IMG/VR virus record: IMGVR_UViG_3300020377_000003
Coordinates: 1 to 42,781 of that record
Direction: 5' to 3' (one strand)
DNA: 42,781 nt
From: a virus
Positions 1-7,754 of the stretch are shown here, piece after piece. Below the pieces are notes generated by a model. That model had not been told where the DNA came from. It saw only the letters and a list, made by a program, of their open reading frames with translations, and did not search any database. The translations under genes and the position numbers were made by a program. Each line of letters begins with the position of its first letter. Within the stretch, counting starts at the first letter, position 1.

Positions 1-55
1 ACCAACGGAGAAAATAATGACCGATTTAATTGTATCATCAGTACGCCCCTTCAAG
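1..55. repeat. 55-bp exact direct repeat, left copy (circular contig overlap)
   Basis: Bases 1-55 are identical to 42727-42781, including the ACCAACGGAG leader and the first 13 codons of the peptidase gene. A 55-base exact overlap is a usual product of de Bruijn assembly of a circular or terminally redundant molecule, so the genome is best read as circular with one copy removed. A real short terminal repeat is possible but cannot be told apart here. Confidence 0.95.
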
Positions 56-865
56 GTTCGTCCTGTTAATCATGGGTCCAGCAAGCGTGACAAGAACCGC
101 TACTGTGGTCCTGCTGTCCTGTCTATCATGTCAGGCATTACTACTGCTCAGGCTTCCCGTCTGATACGTCACCTCTATCCATATGTTCATGCCGTCCGGG
201 GTACAAGCTCTGGTCAGATATCTAAAGCATTCGATGCCTTGGATATTGGTATGTATAAAATTGCTTACCGCAATGCTGAGGGTCGTAACCCTACGCTTGC
301 TGGTTGGCTCAAGCAGACTGTCGATGAGCGTACACCGGGCAGGGTGTTCTTAATCGTAGCTGGTAACCATTGGCAGATTGTAACTGGCAGACGTTACATC
401 TGTGGCATTGTCGGTGAGCTTATCAGCATCAAAGACAAACGGGTCAAGCGCCGTGCCAGAGTAACAGAGGTGTACGAGCTGGAACCTAGAAACTCTGATG
501 GCAAGGTGCGTGTGCCATCTCATTTGCTAGAAGCTCCCAAGTCACGCAAGTCAAACAATGCGTACAGCCGGGTCCAGAAGCTCATAAAGAAATACCCTAA
601 CCTTGAGCTAAGCTATGATATTGAGCGCACTGGTTATGGTGGCGAGACCCAGAAGTGGGTTGAGTGTGACAGCGACTGGGAAAAATTTATCTGGCACTGT
701 TACAAGAATGAAGACCACCCAGCGCATGAGGCTGCTTGCACCCATGGGCTAGGTGATGGTCGTTGCTGCTACGGCTGGGATGAGGTCGAGGATGTTATGG
801 ACAACATCGTAGAGTTCGCCAGCAAGTGGTACGCCCACAAAGTCGAGTGGTGTGAAAACCAATAA
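17..865 (+). CDS. Papain-fold-like cysteine peptidase candidate, first gene of the early operon
   Basis: The N-terminal half resembles C39/papain-like folds. Cys30 stands in YCGPAVLSIMSG at the start of a predicted helix, and His118 in AGNHWQIVTG has the catalytic histidine setting. No signal peptide is visible, so it should act in the cytoplasm. The C-terminal third is unrecognised and has clustered cysteines (AACTHGLGDGRCC) that could bind metal. The start is firm: ACGGAG lies 7 bases upstream behind promoter P1. As the first gene expressed, it could process phage or host proteins; the substrate is unknown. A transglutaminase or a catalytically dead papain fold are alternatives. The fold assignment is by motif only. 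Confidence 0.6.
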   Translation: MTDLIVSSVRPFKVRPVNHGSSKRDKNRYCGPAVLSIMSGITTAQASRLIRHLYPYVHAVRGTSSGQISKAFDALDIGMYKIAYRNAEGRNPTLAGWLKQTVDERTPGRVFLIVAGNHWQIVTGRRYICGIVGELISIKDKRVKRRARVTEVYELEPRNSDGKVRVPSHLLEAPKSRKSNNAYSRVQKLIKKYPNLELSYDIERTGYGGETQKWVECDSDWEKFIWHCYKNEDHPAHEAACTHGLGDGRCCYGWDEVEDVMDNIVEFASKWYAHKVEWCENQ

Positions 866-870
866 GAACC

Positions 871-888
871 GGGGGGCAGCAGCCCCCC
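871..888 (+). terminator. G6C-AGCA-GC6 hairpin
   Basis: A perfect 7-bp GC stem with a 4-base loop begins 5 bases after the stop at 865 and is followed by AAATCTTTT. It lacks a strong uridine run, so it may be a weak terminator or an mRNA end protector. Similar G6/C6 hairpins occur at 6416-6432 and 31911-31927. Confidence 0.6.
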
Positions 889-900
889 AAATCTTTTCGC

Positions 901-928
901 TTGCATCAGACACTGAAATAAATATACT
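901..928 (+). promoter_or_regulatory. Possible sigma70-like promoter before the helicase gene
   Basis: TTGCAT (901-906) and TATACT (923-928) are 16 bases apart, just upstream of ACGGAG and the ATG at 954. It lacks the TATCA-N5-TGATA dyad of the three repeated promoters. It may restart transcription after the hairpin at 871-888. Confidence 0.45.
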
Positions 929-953
929 GACGATAACAACGGAGAATGCATAC

Positions 954-2291
954 ATGAAAAATTTACTACCACATCAAATTGCAGATGCTGATTTCTTAGC
1001 ATCCAAATCTTTCGCAGGTAACTTTAGTGGCATGGGGTCTGGCAAGACCTTGTCTGCAATTGCTGCCATGCAGAAGGTACACCCCTTGGTCAACACGCAG
1101 ACTGGGGTCACCTCAATCAACATTATTATAGCGCCGCCGATAGCACTGGCTATGTGGGCAAGTGAATTAGCTGAAGCTAGTTTCCGTCCCTGCATTTTGC
1201 GTACCGCAAAGAAGAAGCCTGAGCCGTCAGCCAATGTGCTGCTGATGTCATACGACATTGCTACAAAGCGAGCTGCTGAGTTTAACAACATCAACGTCCT
1301 GATATGTGACGAGAGCCATGCGCTTAAATCTGTAAAGGCAAAGCGCACCAAAGCCATCTTGGGTAAAGGTGGTTTGTGTGAGAGAGCTGCACATAGTTGG
1401 ATGCTGACAGGCACACCAGTCACACGCTGGAATGATGACCTGTTTCCTTTTCTATGTCGTGCCGGGTTCGATACCCTCAAGGCTGACATCGGTGGTATGA
1501 GCATGGAAAAATTCCAGCTCAAATATTGTATCACTCAAAAGCGTACCTTCCCGGGAGCTAGGTTCCCTACCAAGATGGTTGTAGGGTCACGCAATACTGA
1601 CCAGCTCAACGAAATGATATTCGATGGTATGGCAGTCAGACATGAGCTGGCTGACGTGTGGAAGAATATGCCACCAATCACACACAACAGATTAAACATT
1701 GAGCTGAGCAAATCGTCTGAGCTGAAAGAGGTGTTGGACTTTTTAGACAATACAGCAATGCGTGATATTGAAGAAGCTATGCGTAAACAGGATGAAAGTA
1801 TTAGCTCTGCTAGACGTATCATCGGGCTGGCTAAAGTTGATGCTGCCGCTGATGAAATCATCGAAAGAGTAAATGCCGGGAACCATCCGATATTGGTAGG
1901 TGCATGGCACAGGCAAGTTATCGATGGTCTTGTCGAGGCTATCTCTGACGCAGGTATATCTGTTTCGTCATTGGATGGTCGTACCAGCGCCAAATGGAAA
2001 GACATACTGACCCAAGAGTTTAACGACAAGCAGCTTAAAGTTTTAGTCGGTCAGATATCTGCTATGGGTGTGAGCCTCAACCTACAGCGTGGCAGCTCAC
2101 ATATTATTGTCGTTGAGGAAGACTGGTCCCCATCAATCATGGACCAGTTTTATGCAAGGCTGCATCGCATGGGTCAGCAGCATGGGGTCCATGTCGATAC
2201 GTTTATAGCTGAAACAAAGTTAGACCGGGCTGTCGAAAGAATTAATAAAGCCAAGCGTCAACACCATGGCACATTACTGGAGACAGACTGA
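954..2291 (+). CDS. SNF2-type DNA helicase/ATPase
   Basis: A superfamily 2 helicase of 445 residues. Walker A GMGSGKT has its lysine at residue 31, and the Walker B/DEAH-like box DESH is at 119-122. Motif III-like LTGTPV precedes the second RecA-like lobe. Motif VI, RLHRMGQ at 402-408, is the SWI2/SNF2 form of the arginine-finger motif. The ATG at 954 is chosen over an in-frame ATG at 852 because it follows ACGGAG by 8 bases, while the upstream stretch overlaps the previous gene and a hairpin. Its stop overlaps the nuclease start by one base (TGATG), implying coupled translation. It probably remodels or unwinds DNA during replication or recombination. Confidence 0.88.
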   Translation: MKNLLPHQIADADFLASKSFAGNFSGMGSGKTLSAIAAMQKVHPLVNTQTGVTSINIIIAPPIALAMWASELAEASFRPCILRTAKKKPEPSANVLLMSYDIATKRAAEFNNINVLICDESHALKSVKAKRTKAILGKGGLCERAAHSWMLTGTPVTRWNDDLFPFLCRAGFDTLKADIGGMSMEKFQLKYCITQKRTFPGARFPTKMVVGSRNTDQLNEMIFDGMAVRHELADVWKNMPPITHNRLNIELSKSSELKEVLDFLDNTAMRDIEEAMRKQDESISSARRIIGLAKVDAAADEIIERVNAGNHPILVGAWHRQVIDGLVEAISDAGISVSSLDGRTSAKWKDILTQEFNDKQLKVLVGQISAMGVSLNLQRGSSHIIVVEEDWSPSIMDQFYARLHRMGQQHGVHVDTFIAETKLDRAVERINKAKRQHHGTLLETD

Positions 2292-3292
2292 TGATAACGA
2301 ATAAAGATTTTATAAAAGAGCAGGTAGACTTTGGACGTACTGCAATTGAGAACAGACACGTCTGGGATGTAGACCGTTCTAAATACATGAATGCGTCTGA
2401 GGCTGATAGCTGCATCAGGCGGCAGTGGTATGACAAACGTGATACACCAAAAGATGCTATCGACTGGGGCTACGCAAGGCGTGGTTCCCATGGCGAAAAA
2501 TATATAGTCGAAAGCTTACGGGCATCTAACCTGCCGTTAGAGTTTGCTGGTGAAGACCAGAAATCATTTGCAGACAGAGAGACCATGATATCAGCTACGC
2601 CTGATGGTGTGGCGCTGCTGGATGATGAGCGTTACCAGTTTGAGTTCAAGACCATTGACCCCCGGACTAACCGGGACAAGCTTCCACGGTCAAACCATGT
2701 CACACAGCTACGCCTTGGCATGGCGTTGTTAAATAAATTGTATTACCGCAAGAAGCCAATCAAAGCAGGTGTCTTGGTTTATATGGATGCCAGCAACTAC
2801 AACGATATCACTCAGCATATCATTACGCCTGAGCCAAAAATTCTTGAGCGGTATGCTCAACGGGCTAAGAGCATATTGAAGATACGTTCTGCTGATACGC
2901 TGGACCGTGAGGGTAAAGCGACAGGTGAATGTAAGCTGTGTCCATTCAAGCAGGTATGCGGCGTAGACTTTGCACCCCGTCCAACACAACAGTCCCGGGG
3001 CAACAGAGGCTCTGCACTAGATACCTTTGTACAAAATTATCAAGCTGCAAAAGATGCTGAGGACTTAGCTAAGCAGCAAAAGTCAGCAGCAGGTGAAGCT
3101 ATCAAGCAAGAGCTTATCAATCGCAGCACAACCAGTTTAATTGTCGGACCTTATCAAATTGAGGTGAAGACAGTTAAAGGTCGGCGTTCTTTAAATAAGA
3201 AGCTGGTCGAACAGGCAGGTATTGACCTGTCACCGTTTGAAACTGAAGGCGCACCAAGTGAGCGTCTTGAGGTCAAGCGATTAGCAACGTAG
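2291..3292 (+). CDS. PD-(D/E)XK exonuclease, Cas4/RecB-like, with likely Fe-S cluster
   Basis: 333 residues. The nuclease core shows E69, D105 (ATPDG) and E118-F-K120 (QFEFKT), followed by Q139 in HVTQLRLG, the motif order of Cas4/RecB-type nucleases. Four cysteines, C41 near the N-terminus and C214, C217 and C223 (CKLCPFKQVC), match the split four-cysteine iron-sulfur site of Cas4/AddB proteins. It is coupled to the helicase by TGATG, so the pair may resect DNA ends or recycle host DNA. The C-terminal 100 residues are helical and unassigned. Family assignment is strong; substrate polarity cannot be told from sequence. Confidence 0.85.
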   Translation: MITNKDFIKEQVDFGRTAIENRHVWDVDRSKYMNASEADSCIRRQWYDKRDTPKDAIDWGYARRGSHGEKYIVESLRASNLPLEFAGEDQKSFADRETMISATPDGVALLDDERYQFEFKTIDPRTNRDKLPRSNHVTQLRLGMALLNKLYYRKKPIKAGVLVYMDASNYNDITQHIITPEPKILERYAQRAKSILKIRSADTLDREGKATGECKLCPFKQVCGVDFAPRPTQQSRGNRGSALDTFVQNYQAAKDAEDLAKQQKSAAGEAIKQELINRSTTSLIVGPYQIEVKTVKGRRSLNKKLVEQAGIDLSPFETEGAPSERLEVKRLAT

Positions 3293-3312
3293 CAATGTAA
3301 AAGGAGTAAATT

Positions 3313-3993
3313 ATGAGTAAATCATTAGCTGCATTTGTACAGACCTCAGAGCTACCAGCTCTGTCGGAAAATCAAATCTCAGATGCCCTGTCTGAGGTTA
3401 CTGGGGACAGTGTACAGTCCAATGTCCAGTATATGTCTTTCTCAGGTAAGACTGGGAATTACGCAATGGGGCGTGACCGGGATGAGCCGGGTGAGGAGCT
3501 GTTCATTGTCGAACCGCAATCAGTCGTAGAGGGCTGGGTATGCTGGAAAGGTCAGCGTCCAGTCGATAGGATTGAGTGGTCCGTCTATGAAAGGGCAAAG
3601 GCTAAAGTAGACCAAGAGCAATTGCCTGACCACAGTCCGTACCGGGAAAGTGCTGGTGAGGGCTGGAACCGTTTACTAGGTTTCGGTTCAGTCGGTACTG
3701 AAAGTGATGACGTACACGTTAAGTTTACGACTACATCAACATCAGGTCGGAATGCAGTGCAGGATTTGCTGTCAGCAATTTCTGATAGAGCTGCTTCTGG
3801 TGAGCCGCACATTCCTGTAATCGAATACTCTCAAGAACAGTTTGAAGCTCAAGAGCAGAAAAACTGGAAGCCAAAGTTTGAGATTAAAGCTTGGATTGAG
3901 AGAGCAGCAGGTGAGGCGTTCATGGCTGGCAATATGTCGATAGACGATTTGCTGGCTGGGAAGAAGCCAAAGAAAAACGGCAAACGTAAGTAG
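3313..3993 (+). CDS. Unrecognised 226-residue protein in the replication operon; possible ssDNA-binding protein
   Basis: I do not recognise this family with certainty. The protein is soluble and has no cysteine cluster. It has a beta-rich aromatic core (residues about 40-150) and ends in a basic tail (KKPKKNGKRK). It lies between the helicase/nuclease pair and the DNA polymerase, where phages often carry a single-strand binding or annealing protein. That position is the only basis for the suggestion; the tail is basic, unlike the acidic tip of typical SSBs. AAGGAG stands 5 bases before the ATG. A strong hairpin follows the stop, so it ends the first segment of the operon. Confidence 0.6.
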   Translation: MSKSLAAFVQTSELPALSENQISDALSEVTGDSVQSNVQYMSFSGKTGNYAMGRDRDEPGEELFIVEPQSVVEGWVCWKGQRPVDRIEWSVYERAKAKVDQEQLPDHSPYRESAGEGWNRLLGFGSVGTESDDVHVKFTTTSTSGRNAVQDLLSAISDRAASGEPHIPVIEYSQEQFEAQEQKNWKPKFEIKAWIERAAGEAFMAGNMSIDDLLAGKKPKKNGKRK

Positions 3994-4004
3994 CCAGATA
4001 GAAT

Positions 4005-4034
4005 TAACCCCGGTTGCTTTCGCTTCCGGGGTTA
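4005..4034 (+). terminator. Hairpin terminator after the 226-residue gene
   Basis: TAACCCCGG (4005-4013) pairs perfectly with CCGGGGTTA (4026-4034) around a 12-base loop, 12 bases after the stop at 3993. The bases after it are only moderately T-rich (GTTCTTC), so readthrough into the polymerase gene is likely. The rest of the 115-base gap holds an AACCAACGGAG leader element but no dyad promoter. Confidence 0.7.
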
Positions 4035-4108
4035 GTTCTTCAAGTTATGTGTTACGTTGCTTCTTCGTGGTGTAACCAACGGAGATTGTCTACACAAAGG
4101 GTATATTA

Positions 4109-5893
4109 ATGGATTATCAAAAAATTACAAGCTATCAGTCGCTGAAAAGCATCTGCCGCCAATGTGCAGAGTTAGGACCAACAGCGCTGGACTTTGAGAC
4201 AACCAGCCTGTCCCCCCGGGACGGCAGGGTAAGGCTCGTCAGCTTGTGCAATAAAAAAGTTAAATGTGTCGTAGATTTTGATGCCATCGGTGGTGGCTTC
4301 AGAAACTGCGCCAAGCTGTTCAGCAAAGGCAAGTGGGTAGTATTCAATGTAGGCTTTGAGGCTAGGTGGTTTATAGATGCCAAGCAGCAACCAGAGCTGT
4401 TGGATGTTGGCAACCTGCGCCGAGCGATTATTGGTGGTGGCAGTTTTAGTCTAGCCAATTTGGTGCAGTGGGATTTGAAAAAAGAAATGAGTAAAGAGCA
4501 GCAAGCCAGTAACTGGGCTGCGCCAACACTGTCACAAGAGCAGCTCGACTACGCTTATAAAGATGCAGAGCTGACATATGAATTATGGAAGCACTGGGAA
4601 GCTGAGGCTGATGAGGGACGCTGGGCTGGGTTTAGATTATTAAATGATATGCACCCAGCCGTCATTGAAATGGAAGATGCCGGGATGCTGGTGGACAAAC
4701 AGACCCACCGTAAATTGATAGAGCTATGGCATCAGGAGAAACATAACCGGGTAAAAGCTATTCGTGAGCTGGTCACCCAAGCCGAGGTCAGCAACATAAA
4801 TTCAGATAGCCAGTGGTCAGATTATTTTTCTAAGACCATGCCTGATAAATTTTTGAGGGGCTGGACTAAAACAGAAAAGACCGGGCAGCTCAGCATGACA
4901 ACAGAGACACTGAAGAGGCTGGCAGGTATGGTTCCCGGTACGCCACTGGAAACCTTCTTTGATGCGCTAAGCGAATACAAGACTATCAACAAATATATAA
5001 ATTCGTTTGGTGAAAACATCATCAATGCTGCAAACTTAAACGGCGGCAGGATACAAGCGAGGTTTAATATTGGCTATGCGAGAACAGGTAGATTTTCATC
5101 ATCGGGTCCAAACCTACAGCAGATACCCCGGGACAAAGAATTATTGGGCAAAGAGACTAGCGTCAGACGTTCGTTTGTTGCTGGTGTTGGTCGCAAGCTT
5201 GTTAGCCTTGATTATTCTGGAATTGAGCTTCGTGTACTTGCTCTCTTGTCTGGTGACGAACAACTGCTGGACGATGTTGTAAATGGTGATGTCCATTCCG
5301 AGGTAGCGTCTGTCATGGCTGGTCGCAAGATTGATAAATCTAAGCCAGCAGACAAAGCGCTACGGTCCAAAGCCAAGGGCGTAAGCTTTGGTATCATCTA
5401 CGGTTCTGGCGCTAACGGGCTGTCAGCTACCATGCGTGTCCCTACAGACAAAGCTCAGGACTACATAGACTACTGGTCAACACGCTATGCCAAGGCGTTT
5501 AACTACCGTTTTAAAATGATGGATGAGGCAGCTAAGACCCGGTTTATCCGTATGGTCGATGGCGGCACTATTTACATGGGTAAAACCCCGGACCTGCCTA
5601 AGTGCGCTAACTATCCTGTCCAACGTGCAGCATTGTCAATTATGGCTAGGGCTTTAATACGCCATAGAACGTCACTGGTAGCCGAAAGGGCTTCTGGTGG
5701 GCAACGTATGTCTAGAATGCTTGCCACCATCCATGACGCTATTATAGATGAAGCGTCTAGTCGGGACGCAGCTAATTTACTTGAGATTATGCATAACGAC
5801 ATGATTGAAGGGTATTTGGACGTGTTCCCCGGTACACCAACAAACAATCTAGTCGAGGGTGGTTTTGGGGATAATTGGGGTGAATTAGGATAA
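4109..5893 (+). CDS. Family A DNA polymerase with 3'-5' proofreading exonuclease
   Basis: 594 residues, a typical length for a phage Pol I-type replicase without the 5' nuclease. The exonuclease domain has ExoI DFET (D28, E30) and an ExoIII-like YAYKDAELTY near 150. The polymerase domain has motif A DYSGIELR (D368), motif B RSKAKGVSFGIIYG (from R419) and motif C HDAIIDE (H542, D543). All catalytic residues are present. AAAGGG lies 7 bases before the ATG; a second leader-like ACGGAG is 25 bases upstream and too far to serve this start. It is the phage replicase, working with the SNF2 helicase, the nuclease and the primase-helicase of the leftward unit. Confidence 0.96.
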   Translation: MDYQKITSYQSLKSICRQCAELGPTALDFETTSLSPRDGRVRLVSLCNKKVKCVVDFDAIGGGFRNCAKLFSKGKWVVFNVGFEARWFIDAKQQPELLDVGNLRRAIIGGGSFSLANLVQWDLKKEMSKEQQASNWAAPTLSQEQLDYAYKDAELTYELWKHWEAEADEGRWAGFRLLNDMHPAVIEMEDAGMLVDKQTHRKLIELWHQEKHNRVKAIRELVTQAEVSNINSDSQWSDYFSKTMPDKFLRGWTKTEKTGQLSMTTETLKRLAGMVPGTPLETFFDALSEYKTINKYINSFGENIINAANLNGGRIQARFNIGYARTGRFSSSGPNLQQIPRDKELLGKETSVRRSFVAGVGRKLVSLDYSGIELRVLALLSGDEQLLDDVVNGDVHSEVASVMAGRKIDKSKPADKALRSKAKGVSFGIIYGSGANGLSATMRVPTDKAQDYIDYWSTRYAKAFNYRFKMMDEAAKTRFIRMVDGGTIYMGKTPDLPKCANYPVQRAALSIMARALIRHRTSLVAERASGGQRMSRMLATIHDAIIDEASSRDAANLLEIMHNDMIEGYLDVFPGTPTNNLVEGGFGDNWGELG

Positions 5894-5898
5894 TTTAC

Positions 5899-5942
5899 TA
5901 TCAGTGCTTGATATCTTCGTCAGAATGCTTATATTAATACTA
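5899..5942 (+). promoter_or_regulatory. Promoter P2 with dyad operator
   Basis: TATCA-GTGCT-TGATA (5899-5913) contains the -35 box TTGATA (5908-5913). The -10 box TATATT (5930-5935) follows after 16 bases, and both match P1 and P3. The conserved block runs on through TTAATA toward an ACGGAG leader at 5951. It lies between the polymerase gene and the DUF6011-like gene, giving that cluster its own start. Confidence 0.82.
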
Positions 5943-5962
5943 TAACCATTACGGAGATAATT

Positions 5963-6406
5963 ATGAACGGTCACAAATTTGAAACAGCAGCAGACGCTAA
6001 AACTTTTATTCTTGGCGGTAGCGCTGTGTTCACTCTTACTAGTTTGAAGACTGGTAAGCACTTTACCTTCAAGGTCAAAGAGAAAAAAGAAGAAGGTCTT
6101 AACGGTCCTAATCTTAGGTTCGTTAATGTTCTTGCTGGTCCAGACAATCATTCTTTTGATGAGAGTGTATACCTTGGTTTCATCCCATCGGATGGCAGCA
6201 AGCTTGTAGCTGGTAAGAAGGGCAAACCTGATGCCCCTAGCTTCAAAGCATTGGCGTGGGTTCTTGCTCACCTCAATAACGACAACCTACCAGAGCAGGT
6301 CAAAATTCAGCATGAGGGTAGATGTTGTAAGTGTAACCGGGTACTGACCCACCCGGAAAGCCTCGACAGAGGTATCGGTCCAGAGTGCGCTAAGCACTTT
6401 GGTTAA
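5963..6406 (+). CDS. DUF6011-like small zinc-binding protein
   Basis: 147 residues. The C-terminus (121-147) has the pattern C..C..VLTHPESLDRGIGPEC with C121/C124 and C142. This matches the DUF6011 family, a short zinc-binding module common in phage and plasmid proteins of unknown function. The N-terminal 110 residues form a beta-rich region with GPNLRFVNVLAG and YLGFI stretches, typical of the larger versions seen beside antirestriction or replication genes. It has its own dyad promoter P2, so it is probably made early and in quantity. Family call is good; role unknown. Confidence 0.75.
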   Translation: MNGHKFETAADAKTFILGGSAVFTLTSLKTGKHFTFKVKEKKEEGLNGPNLRFVNVLAGPDNHSFDESVYLGFIPSDGSKLVAGKKGKPDAPSFKALAWVLAHLNNDNLPEQVKIQHEGRCCKCNRVLTHPESLDRGIGPECAKHFG

Positions 6407-6415
6407 TACTAACCC

Positions 6416-6432
6416 GGGGGGCGTTGCCCCCC
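6416..6432 (+). terminator. G6C-GTT-GC6 hairpin
   Basis: A perfect 7-bp GC stem starts 10 bases after the stop at 6406 and has no U-run. It is the second copy of the G6/C6 hairpin. It may reduce readthrough or protect the 3' end of the upstream message. Confidence 0.6.
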
Positions 6433-6453
6433 ACAATTATTAGGGAGATGCAT

Positions 6454-6813
6454 ATGCATACATTAAACAGCAATATGGACCATTCCATTAAGGATAGTCC
6501 AAGAGACTGGGATTTGACTAACATCATGTTTCAGCACGGCAAGCAGAACGACTGGCTGTATGACGTTTTGCAGGAGCTGCAAGGTCTGCGTAACGAGCGC
6601 AAAGATTTGCAGAACGAGCTTGAGAGAGCTAACAAAGCTGCAAAGATAGCTGAAGAAGATTTAGAAGCTATCAAGTCAGGACTGTTCAAGTCGTATGGCT
6701 TGTTACAGAACGAGCTGCAAAATACCTATAACACTTTAGGTAAGCATATCAGCAGCGTTAGAGCTGAGGTCGTAGATATTTCTCAAACTGTTGAGAATAT
6801 CGAGAATGACTAA
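6454..6813 (+). CDS. Coiled-coil protein of unknown function
   Basis: 119 residues and not recognised. Residues about 40-115 form a long heptad-rich helix (LQELQGLRNERKDLQNELER onward), a strong coiled-coil signature, after a polar N-terminus. The start at 6454 is preferred because GGGAG lies 6 bases before it; the ATG at 6448 touches the ribosome binding site. The stop overlaps the next gene by 8 bases. It could be an oligomerising scaffold or an inhibitor of a host factor; there is no direct evidence for either. Confidence 0.65.
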   Translation: MHTLNSNMDHSIKDSPRDWDLTNIMFQHGKQNDWLYDVLQELQGLRNERKDLQNELERANKAAKIAEEDLEAIKSGLFKSYGLLQNELQNTYNTLGKHISSVRAEVVDISQTVENIEND

Positions 6814-7132
6814 GCGTGTCGCAAAAAACATGGGCGGCTTTGTCGTTGAGGAATTTAACGAGAAGCTGTCCACTGTAGTAGATGAGAGGGGGGCTGACTA
6901 CGGTCACCCCTCTGATGATTTTGGCAGAGCTGATAAATTAATCTCAGTAATCAATGAATGTCGTGACCCAGAGATGCGTCACGCATTGCGTATGGTAGCA
7001 GTTAAGATTGCCAGACTGATACATAGCCCGGAGCATTTAGACAGTATTGTCGATATCGCCGGGTACGCAAAAACCATGGCATTAATTTTGGACAGGAGAC
7101 GGAATGAAACCGGAGACAAGCAAAGCTGTTAA
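6806..7132 (+). CDS. DUF6378-like protein
   Basis: 108 residues. The family pattern is visible as ERGADYGHPSDDFGRADKLI, then HALRMVAVKIARLIHSPEHLDSIVDIAGYA. This combination of YGHP-D-F, KxARL and D-x-x-DIAGYA is typical of DUF6378, an all-helical phage protein reminiscent of MazG-type pyrophosphatase folds. A nucleotide-related role is possible but unproven. The ATG at 6806 overlaps the preceding stop and is chosen over an upstream TTG. It overlaps the following small gene by 29 bases. Confidence 0.75.
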   Translation: MTKRVAKNMGGFVVEEFNEKLSTVVDERGADYGHPSDDFGRADKLISVINECRDPEMRHALRMVAVKIARLIHSPEHLDSIVDIAGYAKTMALILDRRRNETGDKQSC

Positions 7133-7280
7133 GCACGCTATGGCACAAAAGCGTTATACTCTTAAACAGCAAGAGCGTGGCGCTAAACGAATGTGCGTGT
7201 GGGTTCCAGAAGGTAGAGAAGTAGAATTTAACTTAGCTATAAAAAAACTAAAACGTGGCTGGACATCACGCACTGATTAG
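7104..7280 (+). CDS. 58-residue basic protein, possible ribbon-helix-helix DNA binder
   Basis: A small gene with ribosome binding site GGAG 6 bases before its ATG. The product is rich in Lys and Arg (about a quarter of residues) with a central strand-like CVWVPEG and a helical EVEFNLAIKKLK. This layout recalls ribbon-helix-helix repressors. It overlaps the DUF6378-like gene by 29 bases, and its codons look like those of its neighbours. If it binds DNA, it is one candidate regulator for the TATCA-N5-TGATA operators. That link is inference. Confidence 0.6.
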   Translation: MKPETSKAVKHAMAQKRYTLKQQERGAKRMCVWVPEGREVEFNLAIKKLKRGWTSRTD

Positions 7281-7322
7281 TCCATACTGAGACTAGTCGG
7301 AAATACACCAACGGAGAAACTG

Positions 7323-7658
7323 ATGTCTAAACTTAAAAAGCATTGCCACGAATGTGGCGCTGAATACGAGACTGTAAAGCACGATGCCCGGTTCTGTGGA
7401 GACAAGTGTCGTAAGTCTTATAACAACCGTAGAGCTGTGCGTGGTGCAGAGCTATACGATTTATTTATGGCTAGCCGCTACGACAGAGAGTGGGCTGACC
7501 AACACAAAATCCGTTCCAAGATGGCAGCAATGGCTTGCCTGTGGAACCAGCAAGACCAGCTTAGAGGGTTCAAGAGCTGGCAACGTCCAGTGGCTTGGCT
7601 GCGTGATAATGGCACAAGGCTAGCTGCCCAGATAATGGTCCCTTCAAAGAGGCGCTGA
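7323..7658 (+). CDS. Zinc-ribbon protein of unknown function
   Basis: 111 residues. An N-terminal zinc ribbon uses C8, C11, C25 and C29 (CHECG ... ARFCGDKCRKSYNN), followed by a basic helix (NNRRAVRGAELYDL) and an aromatic tail. Similar short C-x2-C...C-x3-C proteins are frequent in phages, where they may bind nucleic acid. The start has ACGGAG 6 bases upstream inside the conserved CACCAACGGAG leader. Its last codons and stop form the left arm of the terminator at 7646. Confidence 0.7.
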   Translation: MSKLKKHCHECGAEYETVKHDARFCGDKCRKSYNNRRAVRGAELYDLFMASRYDREWADQHKIRSKMAAMACLWNQQDQLRGFKSWQRPVAWLRDNGTRLAAQIMVPSKRR

Positions 7659-7673
7659 TGCGCCTCTTTTTTT
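7646..7673 (+). terminator. Rho-independent terminator
   Basis: AAAGAGGCGC (7646-7655), loop TGAT, GCGCCTCTTT (7660-7669), then continuing T residues. This is a canonical intrinsic terminator with a 10-bp stem, and it includes the stop codon of the zinc-ribbon gene. Promoter P3 begins 16 bases downstream. Confidence 0.9.
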
Positions 7674-7689
7674 ATTTAAATTATTTTAT

Positions 7690-7733
7690 TATCAGTGCTT
7701 GATAATTACGATATAACGCTTATATTAATAGAG
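7690..7733 (+). promoter_or_regulatory. Promoter P3 with dyad operator
   Basis: TATCA-GTGCT-TGATA (7690-7704) contains the -35 box TTGATA (7699-7704). The -10 box TATATT (7721-7726) follows after 16 bases. This is the third copy of the repeated promoter. It lies between an intrinsic terminator and the ArdC gene, so that gene is expressed on its own. Confidence 0.85.
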
Positions 7734-7754
7734 TAACCATTAACGGAGAAATAA

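Noticed and set aside
1-55. Genuine short terminal repeat of a linear genome
   Set aside because: The 55-base length is a typical assembler overlap and falls within a gene start, so circular closure is simpler; it is not excluded.
974-1534. 186-codon minus-strand frame opposite the helicase gene
   Set aside because: It lies wholly antisense to a gene with intact helicase motifs and has no ribosome binding site or recognisable domain.
4086-4109. Seven-codon TTG leader peptide ending TAATG at the polymerase start
   Set aside because: The ACGGAG element lies only one base from the TTG, too close for initiation, and the polymerase ATG has its own AAAGGG.
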